NCBI GenBank assembly: GCA_015059305.1
Contig: SVAQ01000001.1
Span: 160,337-224,336 of the forward strand
Length of the DNA: 64,000 nucleotides
Reading direction: 5' to 3'
From: Bacillota bacterium
GTDB taxonomy: Bacteria; Bacillota_I; Bacilli_A; RF39; UBA660
The notes under the pieces were generated by a model. It made no database searches, was not told the DNA's origin, and saw nothing but the letters and a program-made list of their open reading frames with translations. The translations under genes and the position numbers were made by a program. Positions 41,077 to 49,806 of the stretch are shown in pieces; position 1 is the first letter of the stretch; each line of letters opens with the position of its first letter.

Positions 41077-42009
41077 TTATTTAACTTTTCTTTGTAACAA
41101 CCAAATAAAAGGTTTACCAAATACTATAGCCACTTTACGTTTATGACTTCTTCGTTTTTGGCGCATTAAATAACTTTGAACAGAGTCATTTCGGAAATTT
41201 AAAATCTCATTTGCTTTATCACTGTCTAGTAAAACTGGACTAGTATAGTTTTTAGCTATAAAGATCATCGTTAATAAATAATTAAAACTAATACCATGAT
41301 ATTTTAAAATATTAATAAGGAGTTCTCGGTATGTACTACGGCATGTTGCTCCGCCACCAATATTAATAATTTTTTTATTCAAGACATTTTGCTTATCTAA
41401 GGTTCTACAGAAGGCATAAGCTGCATCTTCTTTACTAATAAATTCGATTATATCATCCTTTTTAAGATTATAAATAAAAGATTCACATCTTAAATCACTT
41501 AATACTAAAGGAACTCTTATGATCGTATGATTTTTTGCCTTCTTGATAATTAATTTTTCTGAATTATACTTTGCCTCATTATAATAATCATAATCTCCTA
41601 GTTTTATTTTATTATCAACATGACCTTCATTATTTTTATACAAACTAGTAGTAGAGGCATAAACTAAATAACATTTCGGATTATAATAGTTTATAGCTCT
41701 TACGATATTTTCTGTTCCATTATATTCGATCATATCAACTAAATCTTTTTTATATTCCGCTAAAGGAGGCAAACAAGTTGAAAGATGAATTACTACATCG
41801 CTATCTTTAACAAGATTTTCAACTAAAGGTCGATCTAAAACATCTCCATACACAATATTAATTCTTTTACGATATCTTTTTAATCTTTTATATACTTTTT
41901 TGTTTTTTAAATCTAATGCTGTTATTTCATACTTTCCTTCAGCTAGTAAATATTTGATTAAACTTAAACCTACCGCTCCAGCTGCTCCTGTTACTAATAC
42001 TTTTTTCAT
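41077..42009 (-). CDS. NAD-dependent epimerase/dehydratase (extended SDR)
   Basis: 310 residues. Rossmann motif VLVTGAAGAVGLSLIKYL at the N-terminus, DVVIHLST after the third strand, catalytic YNEAK (YxxxK) in the middle, and a C-terminal substrate domain that ends very basic (KRRSHKRKVAIVFGKPFIW). Substrate, probably a nucleotide sugar, cannot be named. GAGGT precedes the ATG. It is 12 bases from the ZIP transporter gene upstream. Confidence 0.8.
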   Translation of the reverse strand: MKKVLVTGAAGAVGLSLIKYLLAEGKYEITALDLKNKKVYKRLKRYRKRINIVYGDVLDRPLVENLVKDSDVVIHLSTCLPPLAEYKKDLVDMIEYNGTENIVRAINYYNPKCYLVYASTTSLYKNNEGHVDNKIKLGDYDYYNEAKYNSEKLIIKKAKNHTIIRVPLVLSDLRCESFIYNLKKDDIIEFISKEDAAYAFCRTLDKQNVLNKKIINIGGGATCRSTYRELLINILKYHGISFNYLLTMIFIAKNYTSPVLLDSDKANEILNFRNDSVQSYLMRQKRRSHKRKVAIVFGKPFIWLLQRKVK

Positions 42010-42021
42010 CTTTTCTACCTC

Positions 42022-42735
42022 TTACAACATATTTGTAATAACTATAAGTATTACTCCAATAATTATACCATAAAGTGAATAAATATTCTTTAACGAAGAT
42101 AGTAACTCTTTTAAAAGTTCAAAGAAAGTTAAATATATTAGCATCCCTAAAGTGAAACATAAAATATAACTTGTAATTGTTTCTGATATAGTACCTATTA
42201 ATAAACTAATAAGTCCTCCAGCAAATCCAGATAAAGTCAAAATACTAACATATAATTTTTTATTATTATTTAAACTTCCACCAATTTGAAATCCTAAAGG
42301 GATATTATGAAGTCCGATTGCTAAACACATCAAAAAACCTGCACTAACACTTCCCAACGTTACATTAAAAAGAGCCATACATTCAATAACATTATGAAGA
42401 GTTAAAGCTAAAATAGTAATAATACTAATATGTTCAAGATGGTTATTATGTTCTTTAATATTATCCCGTTTTTCTTTATGGTGATGTTCATGATGAGGTA
42501 CAAATAAATCCATTATCTTTAACATCACAAATCCTAAAACAATATATAAACATTTAACAAAAGATATTTCTATAAATATTTCTGGAATCAAATCTAAAAA
42601 TATTAAATTTAATAAAACAATAAATGCTAAAGCAATTGCAAAAACACTAATATTTTTCTTATTTTTACAGACATAATTAAAAATAATTCCTAAAAGAAAA
42701 AAAACGCCTGTAATTAACGTAAAGAATAATCCCAT
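42022..42735 (-). CDS. ZIP-family metal transporter
   Basis: About 237 residues, eight membrane helices. Metal-binding signatures: HNVIECMALF in helix 4 and GLHNIPLGFQIGG in helix 5, plus a cytosolic His-rich loop (PHHEHHHKEKRDN) between helices 3 and 4. Usual cargo is zinc, with iron or manganese possible. Start 42735 is chosen because GGTGA lies 6 bases upstream; longer reading frames to 42783 would run into the preceding gene and add a polar segment. Confidence 0.85.
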   Translation of the reverse strand: MGLFFTLITGVFFLLGIIFNYVCKNKKNISVFAIALAFIVLLNLIFLDLIPEIFIEISFVKCLYIVLGFVMLKIMDLFVPHHEHHHKEKRDNIKEHNNHLEHISIITILALTLHNVIECMALFNVTLGSVSAGFLMCLAIGLHNIPLGFQIGGSLNNNKKLYVSILTLSGFAGGLISLLIGTISETITSYILCFTLGMLIYLTFFELLKELLSSLKNIYSLYGIIIGVILIVITNML

Positions 42736-42766
42736 AAAAATCACCAATTCAATTTTAACACGATTA

Positions 42767-43399
42767 TTAATTACATTCCACACGTTTTGCTTCTAAAGTT
42801 GCTTCATACGTTTTATTATCATTAACTGTTTGATCAACATTTTTAAACCATACTAACGTAATATCTGCTTGCCAATAATCTATTTTAGTATTATTTTTAG
42901 TAGTATTAATTTTATTTAAATAATTATTATCACTTTCCTGAGATGGAATTTTAATCCGGCCCGTCTTTTGCGTTATGTCCATATTGGTAATAACATTTTG
43001 ATAGTTAATACCATCTTGCGATTTTTTTACATTTAATAAAAGTTCTGGTACATTTCCATTAGAATATTCAAAAATTACTTCATCAGGCAATTTTATTGCC
43101 ATTGCATAACAGTATCCACTCTCTGGTTTAGTTGTCTCTAATTTTACATTTATATTAGCACTTGCAGTAAGATCATGTCCAATTCCTGGGGCAAAGTTAT
43201 TAACATTTGCTTCGATAAAGGCATCTTCATTACCCGTAAAAGATAATGTATCAACCCCCTTAGATGTTACTTCCACATCAAAACCACCATAGAAATACTC
43301 CCTTGCAGTAAAATATGCATATGTTGCAAGTGAAGTAAAGACTACAATTAAGAAAATAAATAATAATAACCACACTACAGTTTTATTTTTTCGACTCAT
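42767..43399 (-). CDS. TasA/camelysin-like exported protein, paralog 5
   Basis: 210 residues. N-terminal membrane/signal helix (WLLLFIFLIVVFTSLATYAYF) ends in the YAYF motif typical of SipW-type substrates, then a beta-rich domain. One Cys in the middle (SGYCYAMAIKL) and one next to the C-terminus (AKRVECN), as in its neighbours. Near the C-terminus WFKNVDQTVNDNKTYEA matches the DQ-x-K/N-x-Y/F segment of the paralogs. It is the most diverged small member. Follows paralog 4 by 14 bases, probably co-transcribed. An exported structural or adhesive role is inference. Confidence 0.7.
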   Translation of the reverse strand: MSRKNKTVVWLLLFIFLIVVFTSLATYAYFTAREYFYGGFDVEVTSKGVDTLSFTGNEDAFIEANVNNFAPGIGHDLTASANINVKLETTKPESGYCYAMAIKLPDEVIFEYSNGNVPELLLNVKKSQDGINYQNVITNMDITQKTGRIKIPSQESDNNYLNKINTTKNNTKIDYWQADITLVWFKNVDQTVNDNKTYEATLEAKRVECN

Positions 43400-43413
43400 A
43401 ATACTTTTCCTTT

Positions 43414-44055
43414 TTATTCACAAGTTATTCCAGTAACACCAACATAACTAGTATAATTTTTGTTATAAATATTTTGTACTACATCTAAATTATATATTGT
43501 TGCCGTTATCGTATAAACTTCAGTTACAGCCGAATCATATGATGTTATCGATAGATTTGATGCAAGTATCGATTCTTTATTAGCATTAGCTCTAGCTTGA
43601 AGTGTTGTAACCGGAGTTTCTGCTAAAACAGTTTTTCCTGTCGAATCAACAACTTTAATTGTATATTCTTTTAAGCCAGCATTTGTTGCATTAGGAGATG
43701 GTACATATGCAAATTCACTACTTTCAGTCCAATACAACGAATAAGTACATGTTGCCCCATTTGCTAAAAGAGTTACATTATATCTTTGACTTGCCGTATC
43801 ACCAATTGCAGTATAATCGTTACTAGCATCTCCGTCTAGCATATCTGCCGTTGTAACTAATAGTGCTAAATTACCATCTGGGTATGCTGTAAAAACTGGT
43901 CTATATCCACTTGAAATATTCGATGTAATATTAAGGGTATTATTAGCTGTTACATCAGCAGTAAAATATGCATATGTAAGAGATCCTACGACAATTAACA
44001 TTATTATTGCAGATATAATAACTAAAACAAAATTCTTTTTATTATTTCCATTCAT
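43414..44055 (-). CDS. TasA/camelysin-like exported protein, paralog 4
   Basis: 213 residues. Signal helix with SLTYAYFTADVTANNTLNIT: the YAYF cut region followed by the N-terminal beta strand that in TasA-type fibres is donated to the next subunit. Then FTAYPDGNLALLVTTADML (shared with paralog 3), an internal Cys in NGATCTYSLYWTES, a helical/VQN segment (LDVVQNIYNKNYTSYV) and the C-terminal GVTGITCE. AAGGTAGG precedes the ATG. Confidence 0.72.
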   Translation of the reverse strand: MNGNNKKNFVLVIISAIIMLIVVGSLTYAYFTADVTANNTLNITSNISSGYRPVFTAYPDGNLALLVTTADMLDGDASNDYTAIGDTASQRYNVTLLANGATCTYSLYWTESSEFAYVPSPNATNAGLKEYTIKVVDSTGKTVLAETPVTTLQARANANKESILASNLSITSYDSAVTEVYTITATIYNLDVVQNIYNKNYTSYVGVTGITCE

Positions 44056-44118
44056 GTGAATTCCTACCTTATAAATATAATATCATAAATGTCTATTTAA
44101 GAGCAATATTTATAACAA

Positions 44119-44150
44119 CAAAAAACGACCAATAAAATGGTCGATTTTTT
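44119..44150. terminator. Terminator after paralog 3
   Basis: AAATCGACCA and TGGTCG with flanking A/T runs form a strong hairpin ending in T6 on the reverse strand. With the promoter at 44899 it makes paralog 3 monocistronic. Confidence 0.82.
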
Positions 44151-44167
44151 ATATTTTCTAAGATAAC

Positions 44168-44872
44168 CTAGCAAATAACATTATCAACAGTGAACACACC
44201 AGCAAAGTTTTTAGCAGCTAAACCAGTTTGATCAGCATTTCTATTATAGAATTTAGTAGTAAATGTCCAAGTAGAAACTGTTGATGTCTCAGCACTAGAA
44301 CTAAAAATTGAAGCGCCAGTTACGATTGTAGTATATCTATCATCAGTTTCTTCATCAGTTTCCCAAGATAAATCAGTCCAATCTTTTTCTGTTTTGATAA
44401 CATTATTTCCTTCAGCTGTTTTTGCATTTTGTGCACCAGCTCCAGTATGAGCTACAGTTGCTTGAATAGTAAACTCATTACCAGTTACACCTTGAGTATG
44501 TGCTGAATAAATGTGTTCTCCTTCACTAGTCCAAGTATAAACGATGTCATAAGTACAAGACATTTCTGTTCCATTAGCAGCTGATTTAAAATCTACTACT
44601 AAATCATTACCGTCTGTAGAAGTAGTTGCTGAATCAGCAACAACACCATCGCCAGCTTGAGCTCTTAACATTTCATCTGCAGTAATTTCTAAAGATAAAG
44701 TTCCTGCATTCGCAGTAAATGCGGCTGAAGCCGGTTGAGTTGTAGCTGTGAACTCTAATCCATCTCCAGTTGTAGGCGCACTTGCGAAATATGCAAATGT
44801 AGCTCCTACTACTGCTACTAATAATGTAGCTACTGCGATAACTGTTAATAATAAAGTATTTCTTTTTTCCAT
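44168..44872 (-). CDS. TasA/camelysin-like exported protein, paralog 3 (likely major subunit)
   Basis: 234 residues, strongly acidic and Thr/Ala-rich. Signal helix (LLLTVIAVATLLVAVVGATF) ending AYFASAPTTGDGLEFTATTQ. Then AFTANAGTLSLEITADEML, the Cys of MSCTYDIVYTWTSE, TWTFTTKFYNRNADQTGLAA and a C-terminal VDNVIC with Cys as the last residue. It has its own consensus-like promoter, a strong AAAGGAG and its own terminator, which suggests high expression and a major-subunit role; that role is inference. No SipW peptidase or sortase gene is in the window. Confidence 0.75.
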   Translation of the reverse strand: MEKRNTLLLTVIAVATLLVAVVGATFAYFASAPTTGDGLEFTATTQPASAAFTANAGTLSLEITADEMLRAQAGDGVVADSATTSTDGNDLVVDFKSAANGTEMSCTYDIVYTWTSEGEHIYSAHTQGVTGNEFTIQATVAHTGAGAQNAKTAEGNNVIKTEKDWTDLSWETDEETDDRYTTIVTGASIFSSSAETSTVSTWTFTTKFYNRNADQTGLAAKNFAGVFTVDNVIC

Positions 44873-44898
44873 CTCTTTGTTATCTCCTTTCTATTATA

Positions 44899-44928
44899 AA
44901 TATAACATAAGTAGTATTTACTTATCAA
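44899..44928 (-). promoter_or_regulatory. Promoter of paralog 3
   Basis: TTGATA, 18 bases, TATATT on the reverse strand, then AAAGGAGAT before the ATG at 44872. Confidence 0.65.
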
Positions 44929-44954
44929 GTACTTTTCACACTAATTTAACAAAA

Positions 44955-45623
44955 TTAACATACAACATTTGTAACTGCTAAATGAGCGCCATATGATTTG
45001 CCCATTAAGTTACTCTGATCAGCAGATATAGAGTAAAATTTTAGTGTAAATGACCACGTTGCTTTTGTTTGGCTTGCTGATTTACTATATATTTCTGCGC
45101 CAGAAATTATTTTAGATCTTCTACCGATACTTCCGGCAGTTCCTGTCCAAGTAAAATCTGTTAAATTAGTCTCTCTTAAAAGATTATTGTTATAATTATG
45201 TCCTGTTGTATCCCCTGTCACCGATTGACTTCCTTGAAGGGAAATTTCATATTTATATTCATTATTAAATATCATAGAAGGTACAGTATATTGATTTTCA
45301 GTATCCCAAATAAATTCTATATCATATGTACAATGAACAGTTTTACCTTCCACAGGGGATGATAAAACTGCCACTACTTGACCAGCATCATTTTTTACCG
45401 CGGTTAAACTCGGCTCTTTCAAATCATCTTCTGTTACATTAAATTCAATTTGATCCAGAGTGTATGCTGTAAAAGTTGCAGCTTCTGATGTTGTTGTATT
45501 AATATTCAACGTCCCATTATTATTAAACTTTGAATTAAAATATGCATATGAGGCGCTTATAGTAACTAGAAGTAGCATTATCAGTGCGCATCCGGTGATA
45601 AATAAATTTGTGTTATTCCTCAT
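44955..45623 (-). CDS. TasA/camelysin-like exported protein, paralog 2
   Basis: About 222 residues. Signal helix (GCALIMLLLVTISASYAYFN), then NNNGTLNINTTTSEAATFTA, an internal Cys in TVHCTYDIEFIWDTENQY, TWSFTLKFYSISADQSNLMG and the C-terminal VTNVVC. It is the closest relative of paralog 3; the central Cys, the W[ST]FT-KFY strand, the ADQ motif and the terminal Cys all align. ATG 45623 overlaps the stop of the 377-residue gene, so the two are translated together. Confidence 0.75.
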   Translation of the reverse strand: MRNNTNLFITGCALIMLLLVTISASYAYFNSKFNNNGTLNINTTTSEAATFTAYTLDQIEFNVTEDDLKEPSLTAVKNDAGQVVAVLSSPVEGKTVHCTYDIEFIWDTENQYTVPSMIFNNEYKYEISLQGSQSVTGDTTGHNYNNNLLRETNLTDFTWTGTAGSIGRRSKIISGAEIYSKSASQTKATWSFTLKFYSISADQSNLMGKSYGAHLAVTNVVC

Positions 45624-46756
45624 CACAAAAACACCTCTCCGTCTACACTCATCGATTGTACATCTATTGTCCCATCTTCATTCAAATACAATACTAACCA
45701 CGCCGTCTTAATACTTAAAGATTCTATCCCCGTTAAAATATAAGCCTTTGGAATTGTATATGAGGAAGTCGCGACACTATTTGAATTATTTTTCAAATTA
45801 TTTGCAGATAAAATTGCCCCTGGGGAAGTATAATATGTATAAGCACTATTTTGAATAAAAGTCCCTACCTGGCCAATCGCCTGTGTAGTCGATTGGAGTG
45901 AAGGTGTATCGCCAGTTTTGACATGGATAGTTGTCTTATACTCCCGTTCTCGAAAAAGCACTGATATATTATAAGTACCTGTCGGAACATTTTCTAATGA
46001 ATACATATATTCTGAGTTGTCGCTTACTATTGATGTTAACTTGCCGTTTTGTAACTTTACAATTGCGTCATCAGCAGCATATATCTTATCTTCATCAGAA
46101 TCATAATACTTGACAACGCCTTTTAAATTATACAAAGTCTTACTTACTAACGTTTCCTGCTCAACATTTACTCCAAGGTATACAAGACCTCCATCATATG
46201 TAAGGGGAATATCTTCATCTAACCATACTTTCATGGCATATTTGGTACTTTGGTTACCTGCATCAAATATTCCATAATTCAAAAGATAAGCATTATTAAA
46301 TATACTATTAGTATTACTTGAAGATATAACTAAATCCGCTAGTGAAACAGGTCCAATTTCGGGAGTAGAACTTACAGTAGAACCAGTCATAGGAAATAAT
46401 GCTACATTTATATATTCCATCGGAATTAAATTATCAACAGTCGCACCATTAGGAAGTGAATTCATTGCATATCCTATATTCATTGTATAAAAAATGCTAT
46501 ATACATTATCTTTCGATATTTCTATAATTCCATAATCATTTTGAGCAAGACCCCTTTCATCACTCATTGCTCCGATTGCATAATCAGTAGTCGTATAACT
46601 AATAGTCGATGTTAAATCTCCAGTAGTAATTATTAACGCATTACCACTTACTTTAGAACGTGTAACGTATGAATAAGATATACCTAAAGAAAGGCATGCA
46701 AAAGAAATAAGTGCTATTATTACAACTAGTATTGGTGTATATCTGTTATACTTCAT
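45623..46756 (-). CDS. Large exported protein of the TasA-like cluster with prealbumin/Cna-like domain
   Basis: 377 residues. Signal helix (LVVIIALISFACLSLGISYS) then SYVTRSKVSGNALIITTGDL, a YSYV variant of the cluster's AYF signal. A beta domain (to about residue 205) is followed by a carboxypeptidase-regulatory/Cna-B-like unit: LYNLKGVVKYYDSD, DAIVKLQNG, SLENVPTGTYNISVLFRERE. The C-terminal 95 residues are Ser/Asn-rich and end in an ordered strand region. It lacks the paired cysteines. As first gene of the operon with paralog 2, it could be an anchor, cap or adhesin; inference only. Confidence 0.65.
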   Translation of the reverse strand: MKYNRYTPILVVIIALISFACLSLGISYSYVTRSKVSGNALIITTGDLTSTISYTTTDYAIGAMSDERGLAQNDYGIIEISKDNVYSIFYTMNIGYAMNSLPNGATVDNLIPMEYINVALFPMTGSTVSSTPEIGPVSLADLVISSSNTNSIFNNAYLLNYGIFDAGNQSTKYAMKVWLDEDIPLTYDGGLVYLGVNVEQETLVSKTLYNLKGVVKYYDSDEDKIYAADDAIVKLQNGKLTSIVSDNSEYMYSLENVPTGTYNISVLFREREYKTTIHVKTGDTPSLQSTTQAIGQVGTFIQNSAYTYYTSPGAILSANNLKNNSNSVATSSYTIPKAYILTGIESLSIKTAWLVLYLNEDGTIDVQSMSVDGEVFL

Positions 46757-46798
46757 ACCTTCACCCTAGCATAATAATAGCACATATTTATTTTCTAC

Positions 46799-47236
46799 TC
46801 AACAAATTTTATCAAACTTTTTTAACTGTGAAATATTATCATTTATTAATTTTAAGAGTTTTTCTCCAACAGCTTTTACTTCTGTATCTATAGTATCATA
46901 TTCCATCAGTTTAGTAGTTAAAATCCCTACACTTTTATATGAACCTTCAATCATCATCTTTAATATAATATCATCGGCATTTTCTTTCATTAATTTCATT
47001 TCACTATAAAATTCAGAACTCATTTTAGTCATAAAATTAATTTTTTTAGGTTTACATTTATAACCACTTAATAACTTTGTACATTTCCTTGTAATTTTTT
47101 GAAACTCTTTTTTCTCTCTTTCAATTTCTCTTTTTAATTTATCATCTTTAACTTTATATAATACATCATCAATACCTACGATACCCATTTCAGCATTTTG
47201 ATAAACATCGTTTAAAAAATTTATATTTTTAGTCAT
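46799..47236 (-). CDS. Helical-bundle protein of unknown function
   Basis: 145 residues, nearly all predicted helix, highly charged (DDKLKREIEREKKEFQKITR; GEKLLKLINDNISQLKKFDK). The N-terminal half with YQNAEMGIVGIDDVLYKVKD spaced to a second helical pair resembles four-helix, ferritin/DUF2383-like bundles, but iron ligands are not evident. No signal. Its RBS (GGGTGA) is the 3' strand of the RNase J terminator, 6 bases before the ATG. Confidence 0.55.
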   Translation of the reverse strand: MTKNINFLNDVYQNAEMGIVGIDDVLYKVKDDKLKREIEREKKEFQKITRKCTKLLSGYKCKPKKINFMTKMSSEFYSEMKLMKENADDIILKMMIEGSYKSVGILTTKLMEYDTIDTEVKAVGEKLLKLINDNISQLKKFDKIC

Positions 47237-47267
47237 AAAAAATCACCCATAATTATTATGGATGATT
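47235..47267 (-). terminator. Hairpin between RNase J gene and helical-bundle gene, containing the next RBS
   Basis: On the reverse strand AATCATCCATAA pairs with TTATGGGTGATT (12 base pairs, one wobble), followed by T6 that runs into the ATG of the next gene. The GGGTGA of the 3' strand is also that gene's only Shine-Dalgarno. Confidence 0.7.
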
Positions 47268-47276
47268 ATTTTTGAT

Positions 47277-48911
47277 TTATACTTCTTGAACTACCGCTAT
47301 AATCATAGGTTTACATTCAGTTTCTTTATATAAATATTCGCCTAATTCTTCACGAATTTGATTTTTGATTAAATTAAAATCAATATAATTTGGAGTTATA
47401 TTATTTGTAATAACTGCTTCACAAATCTTTTTAATTTCTTCAATCATTTCTTTAGAATCTTTAACATAAATAAAACCTCTTGTTGTTACTTCTGGTCCAA
47501 CTAATAAAACTTTATCTTTTTTAGAAACAGTAGCACTAATTAAGACAATTCCATTTTCAGATAGTATTTCACGATCTTTAATAACTAAATCACCTATATC
47601 ATCAGAACTGTTTCCATCAATGAAAATATCATCAACTTTAATATGTTCAAATTTATCTTCTAAGACCTTGTCGGTAATTGTAACAACATCACCATTTTGT
47701 TTAAGCAATATGTTTTCACTAGGAATATTTAATAGAGAAGCTACATTGGCGTTACCTACCATGTAACGATATTCGCCTTTAACAGGCATATAATATTTAG
47801 GATTAAGCAACTTAATCATTAACATCAAATCTTCTTGAGAAGCATGTTGTAAAATAGAATATTGTTTAGGAATATCAATAACATTACAACCAAATTTTGC
47901 TAGTTCATTTTCAAGTTTTACAAATATCTTTTCACTACTATCGTATTTAGGTTCTGCAAAAACAACAGTATCGGTAGGAAGTAATGAAATAAATTTATCA
48001 TAACCACTTAATATTTTATTTAAATTCGCATACGGATAAGCTTTATCATCACATACTAACAACACAGCATTATCATCTTTTAAATTAGATAGATCTCCTA
48101 AAATACCATCTTCAACTTGTAAATAATTATTTTCGATTGAATAATTAATAACATTTTGCAATTTTTTACCCATAACTACAACTTTACGATGAGTTGAGGC
48201 AACTGAATTAAAAATTTCTTGAATTGTATATAAATGATTTGGAAGTACACTAAAAATAATTCTTTTATCATTATGTTTTACAACATCTTTAAAGAAATTT
48301 TGTAATTTATGTTTCGGAGATGTATGACCAGGAACTTCCGCAAAACTACTTTCACATAATAAACAAAGAACACCTTGTTTTCCAACATATGCTATTTTTC
48401 CTAAATCACTTTCATAAGCTCCCATCATTGCTGGGTCTATTAAAAAATCACCTGTATAACAAATTGCTCCATCTTCCGTATTAATAACATACATTACAGA
48501 ATCTGGACAACTATGCGAAATCGCAATTGGAAATATTGAAACTTTACCAAACGGAATTTTTTTATGAGCTTTGATTTCAACAATATTTTCCTCTTTAACA
48601 CCATCTTCTATTAAACAAAATTTAGTAAATTTCGTAGCATAAATTTTTACGCCAGGAATTTGGCTTATTAAATCATCAACACTTCCCATATTTTCTTGAT
48701 GCCCATGCGTTATGAAAATACCTTTAATTCTTTTTTTATTTTTTATTAAATATGAAAAATCGGGAATTATATAATCTATTCCTAATAAATTTCCTGTAGC
48801 ATATTTTAAACCACAATCAAAAACAAAAATATCGTCATCTATTTCAATAACATAGGCGTTTTTTCCATTTTCATCTAATCCGCCCAAACCAAAAATTTTA
48901 ATTTTACACAT
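47277..48911 (-). CDS. RNase J-family protein with altered metal site
   Basis: About 544 residues: metallo-beta-lactamase plus beta-CASP and C-terminal domain. The fold markers are present (GLGGLDENGKNAYVIEID; YTGDFLID; PVKGEYRYM; TRGFIYVKDS). The catalytic HxHxDH motif reads THGHQENMGS, with Glu and Asn replacing Asp and the last His. The HGEYR motif reads KGEYR, and the SGHA-type loop is shortened to QHASQEDL. This points to a low-activity or inactive subunit like RNase J2, working with an active J1 elsewhere. Start 48911 is favoured by AAGGTGAT; the upstream 16 codons look non-native. Confidence 0.88.
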   Translation of the reverse strand: MCKIKIFGLGGLDENGKNAYVIEIDDDIFVFDCGLKYATGNLLGIDYIIPDFSYLIKNKKRIKGIFITHGHQENMGSVDDLISQIPGVKIYATKFTKFCLIEDGVKEENIVEIKAHKKIPFGKVSIFPIAISHSCPDSVMYVINTEDGAICYTGDFLIDPAMMGAYESDLGKIAYVGKQGVLCLLCESSFAEVPGHTSPKHKLQNFFKDVVKHNDKRIIFSVLPNHLYTIQEIFNSVASTHRKVVVMGKKLQNVINYSIENNYLQVEDGILGDLSNLKDDNAVLLVCDDKAYPYANLNKILSGYDKFISLLPTDTVVFAEPKYDSSEKIFVKLENELAKFGCNVIDIPKQYSILQHASQEDLMLMIKLLNPKYYMPVKGEYRYMVGNANVASLLNIPSENILLKQNGDVVTITDKVLEDKFEHIKVDDIFIDGNSSDDIGDLVIKDREILSENGIVLISATVSKKDKVLLVGPEVTTRGFIYVKDSKEMIEEIKKICEAVITNNITPNYIDFNLIKNQIREELGEYLYKETECKPMIIAVVQEV

Positions 48912-48983
48912 TCTTATCACCTTCAAAATAAAGTTTTCTTGGTGAAATAAGTATATCAAAAATCACTTAATAAATCAACTTTA

Positions 48984-49760
48984 TTACTTGGCGTATCTTT
49001 TCTCACTAATAAGTTCACTAAGATAAATGATATCTAAATCACGATATGATACTTTTTTTAATAATAATTTAAAATTAGACAAAGTTAATTCATCGCTAAT
49101 AAAAATTATGTCTCCCGAAGTTATTTCTCCCCCTATTATAGAGACGTTATCTACATAATATGTAGGCTCAACTAAATATTTTTTTGCTTGTCGACATTTA
49201 TCTTCATTATTTTTGTTAACAATACATATATTAGTGTTTATTTTATATTTATCTAAAAGAATATCTAATTTTTTTAAATCATTTTCATTATTAATTTGTT
49301 CAAACCTACTATCATTATTAAACTCAGAATAATTTATTAATTTGTTAACTTTTAGCAAGATATTTTCCAAGTATTTTTCAACCTGAGGATTATTGGCAAA
49401 TATTATTGATACCGCTTTTTTTATTTCATTACCACGATTAATAATTAGGCGCTTATTTTTTTCGATTGATGTATCCGGTTCAACTTCATTAAAAACCAGC
49501 TTGTTTCTTGAATATAGATAATCTTTTTTCATTTGATAATAACTATCTAATTCATTAATTTCTAAGCCGTTTAATCCGGGTGTTATATATTTTCCCGTAA
49601 TAATAGCATTTGTAAAAGCTTTATTTTCAACTTTTTTATGTTCTATAATTTCCTGCATTAAATCACTTTCATAAATAATCATCGTTGAGATCTTATCTGT
49701 GTAATAAAAACTAAAAACAATTAAGATTAGTAAACTTATATATTTTAAAATATCTTTCAT
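48984..49760 (-). CDS. Membrane-anchored extracellular protein, function unknown
   Basis: 258 residues. One N-terminal membrane helix (YISLLILIVFSFYYTDKIST) then an exported domain. ITGKYITPGLNGLEINELDS and RLIINRGNEIKKAVSIIFAN resemble the N-terminal domain seen before polysaccharide deacetylase modules in some Clostridia, but the deacetylase motifs (TFDD, HxxxH) are absent. Two close cysteines (NICIVNKNNEDKC) could form a disulfide. GAGGG precedes the ATG. The gene is followed 72 bases later by the RNase J gene. Confidence 0.5.
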   Translation of the reverse strand: MKDILKYISLLILIVFSFYYTDKISTMIIYESDLMQEIIEHKKVENKAFTNAIITGKYITPGLNGLEINELDSYYQMKKDYLYSRNKLVFNEVEPDTSIEKNKRLIINRGNEIKKAVSIIFANNPQVEKYLENILLKVNKLINYSEFNNDSRFEQINNENDLKKLDILLDKYKINTNICIVNKNNEDKCRQAKKYLVEPTYYVDNVSIIGGEITSGDIIFISDELTLSNFKLLLKKVSYRDLDIIYLSELISEKRYAK

Positions 49761-49806
49761 TTTCCCTCATTTTAAATATATGTTTATTTCAAAAAAAAAT
49801 TGGCGA

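Noticed and set aside
42736..42783. Longer start of the ZIP transporter overlapping the preceding gene
   Set aside because: The extra residues are polar and precede the real first helix; GGTGA sits 6 bases before the ATG at 42735.
48912..48959. Longer RNase J start
   Set aside because: The added 16 residues lack an RBS, while AAGGTGAT lies just before the ATG giving the family-typical MCKIKIFGLGGLDENGKNAY.
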